Source: Gammaproteobacteria bacterium
GTDB lineage: Bacteria > Pseudomonadota > Gammaproteobacteria > Nitrosococcales > Methylophagaceae
Reading direction: 5' to 3'
Assembly (NCBI GenBank): GCA_002402245.1
Contig: NVVP01000042.1
Location: 1 to 20,918 of the forward strand
DNA length: 20,918 nucleotides
The notes under the pieces were generated by a model. It was not told the DNA's origin. It saw nothing but the letters and a program-made list of their open reading frames with translations, and did not search any database. Shown here one piece after another: positions 7,032-15,707 of this stretch. How positions within the stretch are numbered: the stretch's first letter is position 1; each line of letters opens with the position of its first letter. The translations under genes and the position numbers were made by a program.

Positions 7032-7850
7032 ATGATTCTAATTAATGGTAAAACTGACGATAGAATCAATATTGCAGATCGTGGATTACAATATGGCGAT
7101 GGTGTCTTTGAGACTTTAGCGTATCGTAATGGCGATATTGAATTACTTGAAGCGCATTTATCGCGGCTTGTATTAGGGTGTGAACGGTTAAAAATCTCCT
7201 TCTCAGATTTAGCTTTATTACGGGCTGAATTAAATCAGTTAGGTGAAAGTCTTACATCTGATACCGTTATTAAAATTATAGTGACACGAGGAAGAGGTGG
7301 ACGAGGCTATTTTGCCGATAGCAATAGTCAAGCAACACGTATTATTTCAACGCATCCTTATCCTCAATACCCTGAAGCTTATAAGCTGGGCGTGACAGTA
7401 CGCTTATGTCATCATCGTTTAGCTGATAATCCTACCTTAGCTGGAATTAAACATTTAAACCGCTTAGATCAAGTCTTAGCCCGAAATGAATGGGATTCTA
7501 CTGAGATTGCTGAAGGGCTAATGTTTGATCAGACTGATAATCTGATTGAAGGCACTATGACCAATCTCTTTATAGTGAAGTCTGAACAGTTAATCACACC
7601 TTCATTAACTCAATCTGGCGTCAAAGGTGTGATGCGAGACAATCTGATCCAGTTAGCTGAAAAAAATGGCTTAACGGTACAAGAGTTAAAAATACAAAAG
7701 CGGGACCTGGTCGATGCAGATGAAGTATTGGTATGTAATAGTATTAATGGTATTTGGCCAGTAGTGAGTATTGTCGAAATTGATAAACGCTATGCTTATG
7801 GTCCCGTGACACAACAATTACAACACTGGCTGGAAGACTCGAATAAATAA
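7032..7850 (+). CDS. pabC: Aminodeoxychorismate lyase
   Basis: PabC is a PLP enzyme of fold type IV that releases pyruvate from 4-amino-4-deoxychorismate to give p-aminobenzoate for folate. In the 272 residues, the family features are DRGLQYGDGVFET (16-28), the Schiff-base lysine K140 in AGIKHLNRLDQVLAR, and E173 in LIEGTMTNLF. Position between fabF and mltG is conserved in gammaproteobacteria, which argues against a branched-chain or D-amino-acid aminotransferase, the main alternatives in this fold. No strong ribosome-binding site is visible. One base separates its stop from the mltG ATG. Confidence 0.92.
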   Translation: MILINGKTDDRINIADRGLQYGDGVFETLAYRNGDIELLEAHLSRLVLGCERLKISFSDLALLRAELNQLGESLTSDTVIKIIVTRGRGGRGYFADSNSQATRIISTHPYPQYPEAYKLGVTVRLCHHRLADNPTLAGIKHLNRLDQVLARNEWDSTEIAEGLMFDQTDNLIEGTMTNLFIVKSEQLITPSLTQSGVKGVMRDNLIQLAEKNGLTVQELKIQKRDLVDADEVLVCNSINGIWPVVSIVEIDKRYAYGPVTQQLQHWLEDSNK

Positions 7851-7851
7851 A

Positions 7852-8862
7852 ATGAGAATAATTATAAAAATAGTAGTAGCGATAAGCTTAATTTTTATAG
7901 GATTAATGGCGTGGGTTAATTATGAATATAATCGCTTTATTTCCACCCCTTTGAATATTCCTGAACAAGGCTATAATTACCTTGTAAAACCCGGCAGTAA
8001 TTTACAGTCTATTAGTACTGACTTAACGGAGGCAGGATTATCTTCTTTTCACGATAAATACTTACCTCTTTATGGCCGCTTAAAAAACAAATCACATTTA
8101 ATTAAAGCGGGTGAGTATAAATTAGAAGCCAATACGACCTTGCCACAATTATTGGAACAGTTGATTGAAGGCAAGGTAATTCAATATTCATTTACGATTG
8201 TAGAAGGCATGACTTCACAGCAGTTAATTGATTCTATTATTGCCAATAAGTCGTTTACTAGAACATTGGATAAAACATCACTAAAACAAGTGATGCTTGC
8301 AATAGGGTTAGAAAATAAACATGGTGAAGGTGAATTTCAACCTGAGACCTATTATTTTTCTGCTGGAACCACAGATAAATCGATGTTACTTCGGGCCCAT
8401 AAAGCAATGAGTAAAACGCTTGAGCAGGCTTGGAATAATAAAGCAGAAGGCCTGCCTTATAAAACACCTTATGAAGCATTGATTATGGCATCTATCATTG
8501 AAAAAGAAAGTGGTATTGCTGAAGAACGTCCGCAAATTGCGGGTGTTTTTGTACGACGACTTAAAATAGGTATGCGTTTACAGACTGATCCTACCGTTAT
8601 TTATGGGATGGGGGATAGCTATAATGGCAATATCCGCCGCAAGGATTTAAGGACTGATACTATTTACAATACTTATACTCGCTTTGGATTGCCGCCAACA
8701 CCTATTGCATTACCAAGTAAAGAAGCTATTGAGGCTGCATTACACCCTTTAGCGGGTAAAAGTCTTTATTTTGTAGCGACAGGAAAAGAAGGTCGCCATC
8801 AGTTCTCAAATACATTAACTGCACATAATAAAGCAGTTAGAAAATATCAGTTGAAGAGATAA
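7852..8862 (+). CDS. mltG: Endolytic murein transglycosylase MltG
   Basis: MltG is an inner-membrane lytic transglycosylase that cuts nascent glycan strands and sets their length. The 336-residue protein has one N-terminal membrane segment (about 4-22), then a periplasmic part with a LysM-like region (about 45-105) and the YceG catalytic domain. The signature IMASIIEKESGIAEERP contains the conserved glutamate (E217 in the position matching E. coli E218), followed by RLQTDPTVIYG and the LPPTPIALPS segment. Start at 7852, one base after pabC. Its stop overlaps the tmk ATG by one base. Confidence 0.94.
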   Translation: MRIIIKIVVAISLIFIGLMAWVNYEYNRFISTPLNIPEQGYNYLVKPGSNLQSISTDLTEAGLSSFHDKYLPLYGRLKNKSHLIKAGEYKLEANTTLPQLLEQLIEGKVIQYSFTIVEGMTSQQLIDSIIANKSFTRTLDKTSLKQVMLAIGLENKHGEGEFQPETYYFSAGTTDKSMLLRAHKAMSKTLEQAWNNKAEGLPYKTPYEALIMASIIEKESGIAEERPQIAGVFVRRLKIGMRLQTDPTVIYGMGDSYNGNIRRKDLRTDTIYNTYTRFGLPPTPIALPSKEAIEAALHPLAGKSLYFVATGKEGRHQFSNTLTAHNKAVRKYQLKR

Positions 8863-9482
8863 TGACAGTTAAATTTATTAGTATTGAAGGTATTGAAGGC
8901 GCTGGCAAGTCGACACAACTGGCCTTTATCCAGAAGTTCTTAGCAGAACAGGGTAAACAGCTTACGGTTACTCGTGAACCAGGCGGGACGGCATTAGGTG
9001 AACAAATACGTAGTTTATTATTAGCACCAAGTGATGAAGCTATGGCGGTTAATACAGAGTTACTACTTATGTTTGCTGCACGCGCAGAGCATGTAGAAAA
9101 GGTGATAAACCCCGCTCTTGCACGTGGAGAATGGGTGATTTCTGATCGTTTTACCGATGCGACCTTTGCTTACCAAGGCGGTGGGCGAGATATTAATCAA
9201 CAACGCATTACGGCATTAGCTGAGTGGACATTAAAAGGCTTAAAGCCTGACCTCACCTTATTATTTGATCTACCCGTCGAGTTAGGTCAACAACGCGTAT
9301 TGAGCCGGAATCAAGGCATTGATCGCTTTGAACAAGAAAAAGTCGATTTCTTTGAAAAAGTGAGAGCTTGCTACTTAGCACGAGCAAAAGCAGAACCGGA
9401 ACGTATTAAGGTGATCGATGCGAGTCAGTCAATAGCTGATATTGAAGTACAGTTAAGCAAAATATTACTTAGCTTATTGTAA
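8862..9482 (+). CDS. tmk: Thymidylate kinase
   Basis: Tmk phosphorylates dTMP to dTDP with ATP. The 206-residue protein has the P-loop GIEGAGKST (10-18), TREPGGT with the DR-type substrate site near 38-44, SDRFTDATFAYQGGGR around 94-109 and the LFDLPVE segment. GAAGAG at the end of mltG provides a close ribosome-binding site. It overlaps mltG and holB by one base on each side (TAATG), so the three are translationally coupled. Length is normal. Confidence 0.95.
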   Translation: MTVKFISIEGIEGAGKSTQLAFIQKFLAEQGKQLTVTREPGGTALGEQIRSLLLAPSDEAMAVNTELLLMFAARAEHVEKVINPALARGEWVISDRFTDATFAYQGGGRDINQQRITALAEWTLKGLKPDLTLLFDLPVELGQQRVLSRNQGIDRFEQEKVDFFEKVRACYLARAKAEPERIKVIDASQSIADIEVQLSKILLSLL

Positions 9483-10426
9483 TGTTATATCCATGGCAGA
9501 CCGCACAGTGGCAATCATTTAGCCTGCAAAAAGAGCTGCAACGAATCCCTCATGCCATTTGTCTGACTGGCACAGTAGGCGTTGGAAAGTCTGACTTTGC
9601 TTCTCATATGATTGCATCCATTTTATGTCAACAGACGCAGGCTGAGGCATGCGGCCGCTGCCATAGCTGTCAACTTTTTGCTGCGGGCAATCATCCAGAT
9701 CATACTTGGCTTGAGCCTGAAGAAGAAGGCAAGCAAATTAAGATTGAACAAATCAGGAAGTTGAAAAGTAAACAAGAGTTGACACCCACGGTATCCAAAT
9801 GGAAAACGGTGGTGATTAATCCGGCTGATAAGATGAATATCAATGCTTCTAATAGTTTATTAAAACTATTAGAAGAGCCACAAGAAAATACATTACTGAT
9901 ATTGATTACCGCTAAAGCGGATCGGCTGCCTATTACTATTTTGAGTCGGTGCCAACATATGATTATTCCGACGCCAGATAAAGCTGTTGCAACACACTGG
10001 TTACAAGAAAAAGGCTGTGAAGTAGAAAAAATACCTTCACTATTAACACTAGCTAAAGGTGGACCTTTAAGAGCGCTGTCTTTATTAGAAACGGATGTAC
10101 TTGAACAGGTGGACCAGCTCTCACAAGACTTTGACTTACTATTAAGAAGACAGGCAAATCCGGTTGAGTTAGCCAAGCGATGGCAGCAATATGACTTGTT
10201 AATGAGTTTTAACTTTTTACAGAATAATATCAAAGATCGTTTGCAGGCTTTGCAGTTAAAACCCAATGATAAGCTTGCAAAGCGTTACTGGTATATTTAC
10301 GATTGCATCCTATCGGCAATAAAGTTAACATCATCTTCAAATAACGTTAACAAGATATTGTTAATAGAACAGTTTATGGTTTCAGTTATGGACAAAAACT
10401 GGAATAATAGTGGCATTGTTCACTAA
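9482..10426 (+). CDS. holB: DNA polymerase III subunit delta' (clamp loader)
   Basis: Delta' is part of the clamp loader that places the beta clamp on primed DNA. The 314-residue protein has a degenerate nucleotide-site region GTVGVGKSDFA (30-40), a four-cysteine zinc module (C49, C57, C60, C63), NASNSLLKLLEEP (121-133) and the SRC motif (156-158) that supplies an arginine finger to its neighbour subunit. Because the GVGKS P-loop is largely intact, nucleotide binding cannot be ruled out, though E. coli delta' does not hydrolyse ATP. It is placed between tmk and pilZ, as is usual, and overlaps the tmk stop by one base. Confidence 0.93.
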   Translation: MLYPWQTAQWQSFSLQKELQRIPHAICLTGTVGVGKSDFASHMIASILCQQTQAEACGRCHSCQLFAAGNHPDHTWLEPEEEGKQIKIEQIRKLKSKQELTPTVSKWKTVVINPADKMNINASNSLLKLLEEPQENTLLILITAKADRLPITILSRCQHMIIPTPDKAVATHWLQEKGCEVEKIPSLLTLAKGGPLRALSLLETDVLEQVDQLSQDFDLLLRRQANPVELAKRWQQYDLLMSFNFLQNNIKDRLQALQLKPNDKLAKRYWYIYDCILSAIKLTSSSNNVNKILLIEQFMVSVMDKNWNNSGIVH

Positions 10427-10452
10427 CACGCAAAATGATAAGGCTAAAATAA

Positions 10453-10809
10453 ATGGCGATGAACCCAAAGCAAGGTATTTTATCTCTCAAAATCAGTGAT
10501 GAGAATATGCTTTATCACGCTTATATGCCTTTTTTACAAAATGGTGGGATTTTTATTCCGACCAATAAAATTTATACCTTGGGTGATGAGGTTTTCATTC
10601 TATTAACCTTGATGAAAGAAGCTGAAAGAATTCCGGTTGCGGGCCATATTGTGTGGATCACACCTAAAGGTGCACAGGGTAATCAGGCCGCCGGCGTGGG
10701 TGTTCATTTTAGTAATGATGAAGATGGTTCAGCATTGATGGTTAAAAATAAAATTGAAACCTATTTAGCCGGTAGACTTAAGTCTGAAAAACCCACTCAC
10801 ACTATGTAG
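10453..10809 (+). CDS. pilZ: Type IV pilus assembly protein PilZ
   Basis: A 118-residue PilZ-domain protein, the same length as Pseudomonas PilZ, with GILSLKISDENMLYHAYMPF, the GGIFIPTNK motif and IPVAGHIVWITPKGAQGNQA. It lacks the RxxxR and D/NxSxxG c-di-GMP-binding motifs, as the founding type IV pilus PilZ does; that protein acts through protein contacts (PilB and FimX) to allow pilus extension. AAGG at 10440-10443 lies 9 nt before the ATG; a second in-frame ATG at 10459 is possible. It keeps the conserved holB-pilZ-tatD order. The rest of the pilus system would be elsewhere in the genome. Confidence 0.93.
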   Translation: MAMNPKQGILSLKISDENMLYHAYMPFLQNGGIFIPTNKIYTLGDEVFILLTLMKEAERIPVAGHIVWITPKGAQGNQAAGVGVHFSNDEDGSALMVKNKIETYLAGRLKSEKPTHTM

Positions 10810-10865
10810 TCAGCTAGTACTAGTTTAGACTTTCATTTTCCCTAAAAAAACAAGACACACAGATT

Positions 10866-11633
10866 ATGTTTATTGATTCGCATTGCCACCTTAATTTATT
10901 AGCCGAAGAAGAGGGCGGTATTGATGCTGTCATTGAGCAAGCAAAAGAAAATCTAGTTGACCATATTTTATGTATAGCGATTGATAAAGCCAGTTGTCAT
11001 GAAGTAATTTCAATTGCCGAAAGTTATCCTGATATTACTGCGAGTGTAGGCATTCATCCTAATGTCGAACCGGAGGAAAACTTTACCCTTGATGAATTGG
11101 TCACTTTAGCCCAGCATGACAAAGTTATCGCTATTGGTGAAACAGGCTTAGACTACTTTCGCAGTGAAGGTGATTTAGAATGGCAACGTGATCGATTTAG
11201 AATACATATTGAAGCCGGCAAGAAGCTTAAAAAACCATTAATTATTCATACGCGTGAAGCACGTGATGACACGATGGATATTCTTGAGCAAGAAAATGCT
11301 GAAGCGGCAGGTGGCATTATTCATTGTTTTACTGAAAACTGGCAAACGGCACAACGTGCATTGGATATTGGTTTTTATATATCATTATCCGGAATTGTCA
11401 CGTTTAAAAATGCAGTTGAACTGCAAGACGTGGCTAAAAAATTACCTTTAGATCGAATCCTTATCGAAACGGATGCGCCTTACTTAGCACCTGTACCTCA
11501 TCGTGGAAAAACTAACAAACCTGCTTTTGTTAAACATGTGGCTGAATTTTTAGCTGAATTACGGGGTGATACGGTAGAAAATATTGCCGAGGCTACTAGC
11601 GCTAATTTTAGACGTTTATTTGGCAATAGCTAA
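10866..11633 (+). CDS. tatD: TatD family metal-dependent hydrolase (YcfH-like DNase)
   Basis: TatD-family TIM-barrel hydrolases act as metal-dependent DNases. The 255-residue protein shows the metal ligands HCH (H6 and H8), E92 in GETGLDYF, H128 in IIHTREA, H153 in IIHCFTEN and D203 in IETDAPYLAP. The position after pilZ matches the ycfH paralogue in the holB cluster; the true tatD of the tat operon is a different locus. Cellular role is inferred from family members. A 56-bp gap separates it from pilZ and no strong ribosome-binding site is seen. Its stop overlaps the next ATG by one base. Confidence 0.92.
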   Translation: MFIDSHCHLNLLAEEEGGIDAVIEQAKENLVDHILCIAIDKASCHEVISIAESYPDITASVGIHPNVEPEENFTLDELVTLAQHDKVIAIGETGLDYFRSEGDLEWQRDRFRIHIEAGKKLKKPLIIHTREARDDTMDILEQENAEAAGGIIHCFTENWQTAQRALDIGFYISLSGIVTFKNAVELQDVAKKLPLDRILIETDAPYLAPVPHRGKTNKPAFVKHVAEFLAELRGDTVENIAEATSANFRRLFGNS

Positions 11634-12250
11634 TGGTCTTTAAGAAATTATTACTACTTTGTTTTATTCTATTATCTATCAGTGCTTGTTCATCAGAAGC
11701 TGATATTCAACTTAAGCCCTTAGCAACCGATGCGGTTATTCTTGCTTTTGGCGATAGTCTTACATTTGGTATCGGTGCCAATAGCCAAACGGAGAGTTAT
11801 CCGACTATTTTGGCCGAGCTAACAGGAAGGCAGGTAATTAACAGCGGTTTACCGGGGGAAATTAGTCAGCATGGACTGATTCGACTAGCTGAAGAGTTAG
11901 AAGAAACTAAACCTGATTTAGTTATTTTGTGTCATGGAGGTAATGATTTAATTCGTAAGTTATCTCAAGTAGAGCTGAAGTCTAATTTAGAAAGTATGGT
12001 GAGTTTGATTAAGCAATCGGGTGCTGAGGTTGTATTGGTAGCGGTGCCTAACTTTAGTTTGATGCTGAAAGTACCGCCACTGTATTCTGAAGTAGCAATG
12101 AGTTTACAGAGTCCTATTGATAACAAAACCTTGGCATTAATTGAGTCCAAACGTCAGTTTAAATCAGATACAGTTCATCCGAATGCGCTAGGTTATAAGT
12201 TATTAGCAACAGAGATTCACCAGTTATTACAAGCATCGGGTGCTTTATAA
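11633..12250 (+). CDS. SGNH-hydrolase lipoprotein (TesA/arylesterase-like)
   Basis: A 205-residue SGNH/GDSL hydrolase with all four blocks: FGDSLTFG (nucleophile S42), SGLPGE (block II Gly about 72-75), GGND (N104) and DTVHPNALGY (D179, H182). It resembles TesA-type lysophospholipase/thioesterases and arylesterases. The N-terminus is a lipoprotein signal with a lipobox-like LSISAC ending in C19, so it should be membrane-anchored rather than free in the periplasm. The ATG overlaps the tatD stop by one base, making it the last gene of the long operon. Natural substrate is unknown. The 3' end overlaps the convergent Bfd-like gene by 6 bp. Confidence 0.88.
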   Translation: MVFKKLLLLCFILLSISACSSEADIQLKPLATDAVILAFGDSLTFGIGANSQTESYPTILAELTGRQVINSGLPGEISQHGLIRLAEELEETKPDLVILCHGGNDLIRKLSQVELKSNLESMVSLIKQSGAEVVLVAVPNFSLMLKVPPLYSEVAMSLQSPIDNKTLALIESKRQFKSDTVHPNALGYKLLATEIHQLLQASGAL

Positions 12251-12445
12251 TTTAGCGAGTTGCTTTTGATGTTGTTCAACCATTTCAATCACTAAAATAT
12301 CACATGAACCACAGCCAGTACATGCGCCGGTTGCATCTGATATTTCATCTAAACTAGTGGCGCCATTATCAAGTAGTAGCTGTACCTTTTGGTAACTCGT
12401 ACCTGTGCAGTCACAGATGATGTCATCTTTTTCTTGTTCTATCAT
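12245..12445 (-). CDS. Bfd-like (2Fe-2S)-binding protein
   Basis: A 66-residue protein with the BFD-like Fe-S arrangement: C11-x-C13 (ICDCTG) and C45-x2-C48 (TGCGSC), 31 residues between the pairs, as in bacterioferritin-associated ferredoxin. An additional cysteine, C42, precedes the second pair. Eight residues precede the first cysteine, more than in E. coli Bfd. Bfd reduces bacterioferritin iron for release, but the same small domain also occurs as an accessory in other redox systems, and no bacterioferritin gene is in view. It lies 53 bp downstream of the acyl-CoA synthetase on the same strand. Its stop region overlaps the convergent SGNH gene by 6 bp, with no room for a terminator. Confidence 0.85.
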   Translation of the reverse strand: MIEQEKDDIICDCTGTSYQKVQLLLDNGATSLDEISDATGACTGCGSCDILVIEMVEQHQKQLAKL

Positions 12446-12498
12446 AATGCCGTTTAAACTATAAAAAAATTAAGCCGAATTATATAGTAAGTGAGTGT

Positions 12499-14298
12499 TT
12501 AGGAATATAGGGCTTCAATTAGCTGTTGATGTTGCTTTATGACTTTAGCCCGTTTTACTTTTAATGTGGCGGTCATTAGGTCATTTTCAACTGTCCAAGG
12601 CTCAAGGCTAAGGTTTACCCGACGGATGCGTGCATAAGCAGGGAAATCATGTAACTGAGCACGTAGACGGTGAATAATATCGCTATGTAATTCTTTGTTA
12701 TTCAGGCTTTCAGGGGCAAAGGCATCAAGCTGGTGCGATTTAGCTAAATTAAACCAATGTTCTGAGTTGAGCACTAATAATGCTGAAAGAAAAGACTCAC
12801 CTTCACCAATAACCAAGACTTGTTCAAAAATATCATCCATCAAAATGGTAGATTCAATATCACTTGGCGGTACTTTCTCACCATTACTGAGGATTAAAAT
12901 ATCTTTAATACGCCCGGTAATATGAATATGGCCATTTTGATCTATGCGAGCCTGATCCCCAGTATGAAGCCAACCATCGGCATTAATAATTTGAGCCGTT
13001 GCTTTATGGTTATTCCAGTAGCCGAGCATATTGCCCGGGCCTTGAACTAATAATTCATCATTATCACCAATTTTAACTGAGACCCCGTTTAGTGCTTTAC
13101 CTACGCTAGTGGGGACATTGCTCTCAGGTACGTTAACACTAATAACCGGGCTGGTTTCAGTTAAGCCATAACCTTGCAGGACACATAAATCAAGGCCAAT
13201 AAATAAGCGAGATACATGTTCAGGAAGGGCGGCACCACCACTGACAATAAGACGAATATTGCCACCAAAACGCTGTTTTACTTTTGAGGCAACTAGTTTA
13301 TCCACCATAGGCCAGAGTAGAAGACTAGGATGCCAACCACGCTGACCTTGTGCATATTGAAACTTTCTCCAGCCAATGCGGGTAGTTTTATTGAATAGTA
13401 TTTTAGCTAGAAATGATTGCTTGTTTAACTGCTGCTGCAAACGAGTGTAAATTCGTTCAAATATTCTGGGTACGGCAATCATAATCGTTGGCTTAACGAC
13501 TAATAAATCATCAGCAAGCTGAGCAATGCCTCGAGCATAAGCGATAGTTGATCCCGCCATCATTGGTAAATAATAGCCTGCGGTGCGTTCAAAGGTATGC
13601 GAGAGCGGTAGAAATGATAAAAACACATCGCTTGGGTAAACATCAAAACACTTTAAGGCACTGGCTGCAATCGACAGCATATTATAATGACTGAGCATAA
13701 CGCCTTTGGGTTTGCCGGTTGTACCAGATGTATAAATAATAGAAGCGAGTTGATGTGTATCAGCCTGCCAGTCAATGAGGTCGATACTATTAGTAATAAG
13801 CCATTGCTCTGCATAACGAGCTGGAGCAGTTAACTCACTGGTATCGTCATTATTAATGATAACTCGGCTTAAGTGATGCTCTTCAGTGAGTGAGGGCTGT
13901 AAGCGGTTCCATTGAGCTGTTGTTTGTAAAAACAATAATTTAACATCAGCATCTTGTAAAATATAGGCAATACTATCGGGACGATCATCGGGGTACAAGG
14001 GAACAGTAATAAGACCTAAGCTCATCGCCGCTAGATCAAAATATACCCATTCCTTACAGTTTTTCAGGTTAATGGCGACACGGTCGCCGACTTGAAGTTG
14101 TTCCGTGGATAGGGCTTGCTGCCAGCGAGATACACTATCTGCAACTTCAGACCATGTAGTGTCGAACCAAGTTTTGTTTACCGGACAGTAACTGCGGTAA
14201 GCCGCTTGACTGGGACTACGTTTTACTCGTTCGCGAAACAAGTCATAAAGTGTATCAACCTGTTCAAGTTGAATAGTATTTTTAGTTTCTTTTGCCAT
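12499..14298 (-). CDS. Long-chain fatty-acid-CoA ligase (AMP-forming)
   Basis: A 599-residue ANL-superfamily adenylating enzyme. Motifs in order: IIYTSGTTGKPKGVMLSH (P-loop, 187-204), YGLTETSPV (377-385), GWLHTGD (442-448), GRIKD (462-466) and the hinge region leading to K475 in SNGEKVPP. The length and the QGYGLTETSP/GRIKDILILSNGEKV pattern suit long-chain acyl-CoA synthetases of the FadD15-like subgroup rather than E. coli FadD. It is likely cytosolic and membrane-peripheral. It starts 9 nt after the stop of the FadL-like gene, so import and activation of fatty acids are co-transcribed. Chain-length preference cannot be read from sequence. Confidence 0.9.
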   Translation of the reverse strand: MAKETKNTIQLEQVDTLYDLFRERVKRSPSQAAYRSYCPVNKTWFDTTWSEVADSVSRWQQALSTEQLQVGDRVAINLKNCKEWVYFDLAAMSLGLITVPLYPDDRPDSIAYILQDADVKLLFLQTTAQWNRLQPSLTEEHHLSRVIINNDDTSELTAPARYAEQWLITNSIDLIDWQADTHQLASIIYTSGTTGKPKGVMLSHYNMLSIAASALKCFDVYPSDVFLSFLPLSHTFERTAGYYLPMMAGSTIAYARGIAQLADDLLVVKPTIMIAVPRIFERIYTRLQQQLNKQSFLAKILFNKTTRIGWRKFQYAQGQRGWHPSLLLWPMVDKLVASKVKQRFGGNIRLIVSGGAALPEHVSRLFIGLDLCVLQGYGLTETSPVISVNVPESNVPTSVGKALNGVSVKIGDNDELLVQGPGNMLGYWNNHKATAQIINADGWLHTGDQARIDQNGHIHITGRIKDILILSNGEKVPPSDIESTILMDDIFEQVLVIGEGESFLSALLVLNSEHWFNLAKSHQLDAFAPESLNNKELHSDIIHRLRAQLHDFPAYARIRRVNLSLEPWTVENDLMTATLKVKRAKVIKQHQQLIEALYS

Positions 14299-14307
14299 TG
14301 GGTCGCT

Positions 14308-15636
14308 TTAAATAAATAACCAACGCATTTGCACGCCTACAATATCAACGTTAGCATCATACTCACCTGACAGGGTATAGCCCTGAGCTGTCGCATCATT
14401 GATACTAGGATCAGTTACAAATATATGGGTGTAACCAGCATCAAGGGTTATATTATCTGAATAGTTATAGCTTGCACCGACAGAAAGCCATTTGCGATCT
14501 TCTCCGGGGATGCGAGCTGTTCTATATTGATCTGAAATTGGGCTTTGGTCATAGGCAATACCGCTGCGGAAAGTCCATTTATCATTATAAATATACGTTA
14601 GACCGACGCCATAACGTACATTATTGCCCCATTTTTCTTCTTTGACACTATTGAGTCGTGCTATAGGAGATGAAATATTAAGCTCTTGAAACCGTTCCCA
14701 ACGTGTCCAAGTTACATCAGCAGATACAGCCCACTTATTATTTATTTGATGGTGAACGGCAAAAGAAGCTGATTCGGGTAAATTAATATCGCCTGAAATA
14801 GACCCATCCACAAAACCACCACCCGCTGCAACTGCTTGTACAAATGGATTGGATGGAATATCAAATTGACCTTTGCCTGTTAAATGATGAGAAATTTTTG
14901 AACGATAAGCTAGAGCAAGGCGAGTCGCCTCTGTAGCTTGGAACATTAAACCAAGGTTAAATCCCCAACTCCAATCGTCAGCCGTGAGTGTTGCTTTACC
15001 ATCATGTTGTTGTGGTTGAGCACATTGAGTAACGCTAGCTTGAGCACAAGCTGCGCCAAAATCAACTGCTTGGGTTAATTCTAAGTCAATATATTGAAGG
15101 TTAAGCCCAAAGCCTAGAGATAAACGGTCTGTAGCTTTAAAGCCCATTGATGGATTGATGTTAATCGTTAATAAATCTGATTTAATAGCATGGTAACGGC
15201 CAACTGACTGATCAGTATATTCAGTGACAAGTCCAAATGGCGCATTGACTCCTAAACCTAATACCACGTCATCATTAAGGCGGTGTGCATAATAAAAGTT
15301 AGGTACAAGGGCTAGCTTACCTGCATCATCTTCACTTCCTGTTAGGGCTGTTCCGCCTAATGCAGCAGGAAGACTTGAACCTTCATTATTAAACTCACTG
15401 CGTGGTAGGATGAAGTTCATTCCTTGGGCAATTTGTGAGTGGGTTAAATAGGTTAATCCCGCAGGGTTGAAAAATATTGTACTGGCATCTTCAGCTACCG
15501 CAGCTTGGCCTGCAAAAGCACGACCTAAACCAGTAACACTTTGCTCCATAATGGAAAAACCAGCACCGTAACTCGCAGAACTAATAACGGATGCTATCAG
15601 TAAGGCGCTAACGTTCAATCTTTTATATTGAGCCAT
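14308..15636 (-). CDS. FadL/TodX-family outer-membrane transporter
   Basis: A 442-residue outer-membrane beta-barrel. A signal peptide of about 25 residues ends near SYGA-GFS. The mature N-terminus GFSIMEQSVTGLGRAFAGQAAVAEDASTIFFNPAGL holds the FadL NPA plug motif (about 56-60). The rest is alternating strands and the chain ends in an aromatic residue region (RWLFI) as barrels do. FadL channels carry long-chain fatty acids; TodX/XylN relatives carry aromatic hydrocarbons, and substrate is not certain. The adjacent acyl-CoA synthetase favours fatty acids. AAGGG lies 7 nt before the ATG. A direct repeat lies just upstream. Confidence 0.91.
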   Translation of the reverse strand: MAQYKRLNVSALLIASVISSASYGAGFSIMEQSVTGLGRAFAGQAAVAEDASTIFFNPAGLTYLTHSQIAQGMNFILPRSEFNNEGSSLPAALGGTALTGSEDDAGKLALVPNFYYAHRLNDDVVLGLGVNAPFGLVTEYTDQSVGRYHAIKSDLLTININPSMGFKATDRLSLGFGLNLQYIDLELTQAVDFGAACAQASVTQCAQPQQHDGKATLTADDWSWGFNLGLMFQATEATRLALAYRSKISHHLTGKGQFDIPSNPFVQAVAAGGGFVDGSISGDINLPESASFAVHHQINNKWAVSADVTWTRWERFQELNISSPIARLNSVKEEKWGNNVRYGVGLTYIYNDKWTFRSGIAYDQSPISDQYRTARIPGEDRKWLSVGASYNYSDNITLDAGYTHIFVTDPSINDATAQGYTLSGEYDANVDIVGVQMRWLFI

Positions 15637-15646
15637 ATTTTACCCT

Positions 15647-15666
15647 TGTCATAAATGTGTCATAAA
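15647..15666 (-). promoter_or_regulatory. Tandem 9-bp direct repeat before the FadL gene
   Basis: On the plus strand TGTCATAAA occurs at 15647-15655 and again at 15658-15666 (TTTATGACA twice on the gene strand), with an 11-bp period, one helical turn. It lies just upstream of the ribosome-binding site of the FadL-like gene. It could be an operator or part of the promoter; I recognise no known consensus. Confidence 0.35.
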
Positions 15667-15707
15667 ACTTAGCGCATGCACGCAATTGGCGCAAGTATTA
15701 ACAATGA

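Noticed and set aside
9700..10266. Minus-strand 188-residue ORF antisense to holB
   Set aside because: The sense strand encodes delta' with zinc cysteines and the SRC motif; the antisense product shows no recognisable domain.
10814..10823. Palindrome CTAGTACTAG between pilZ and tatD
   Set aside because: A perfect 10-bp palindrome, but short, without a T tract or known consensus; likely chance.
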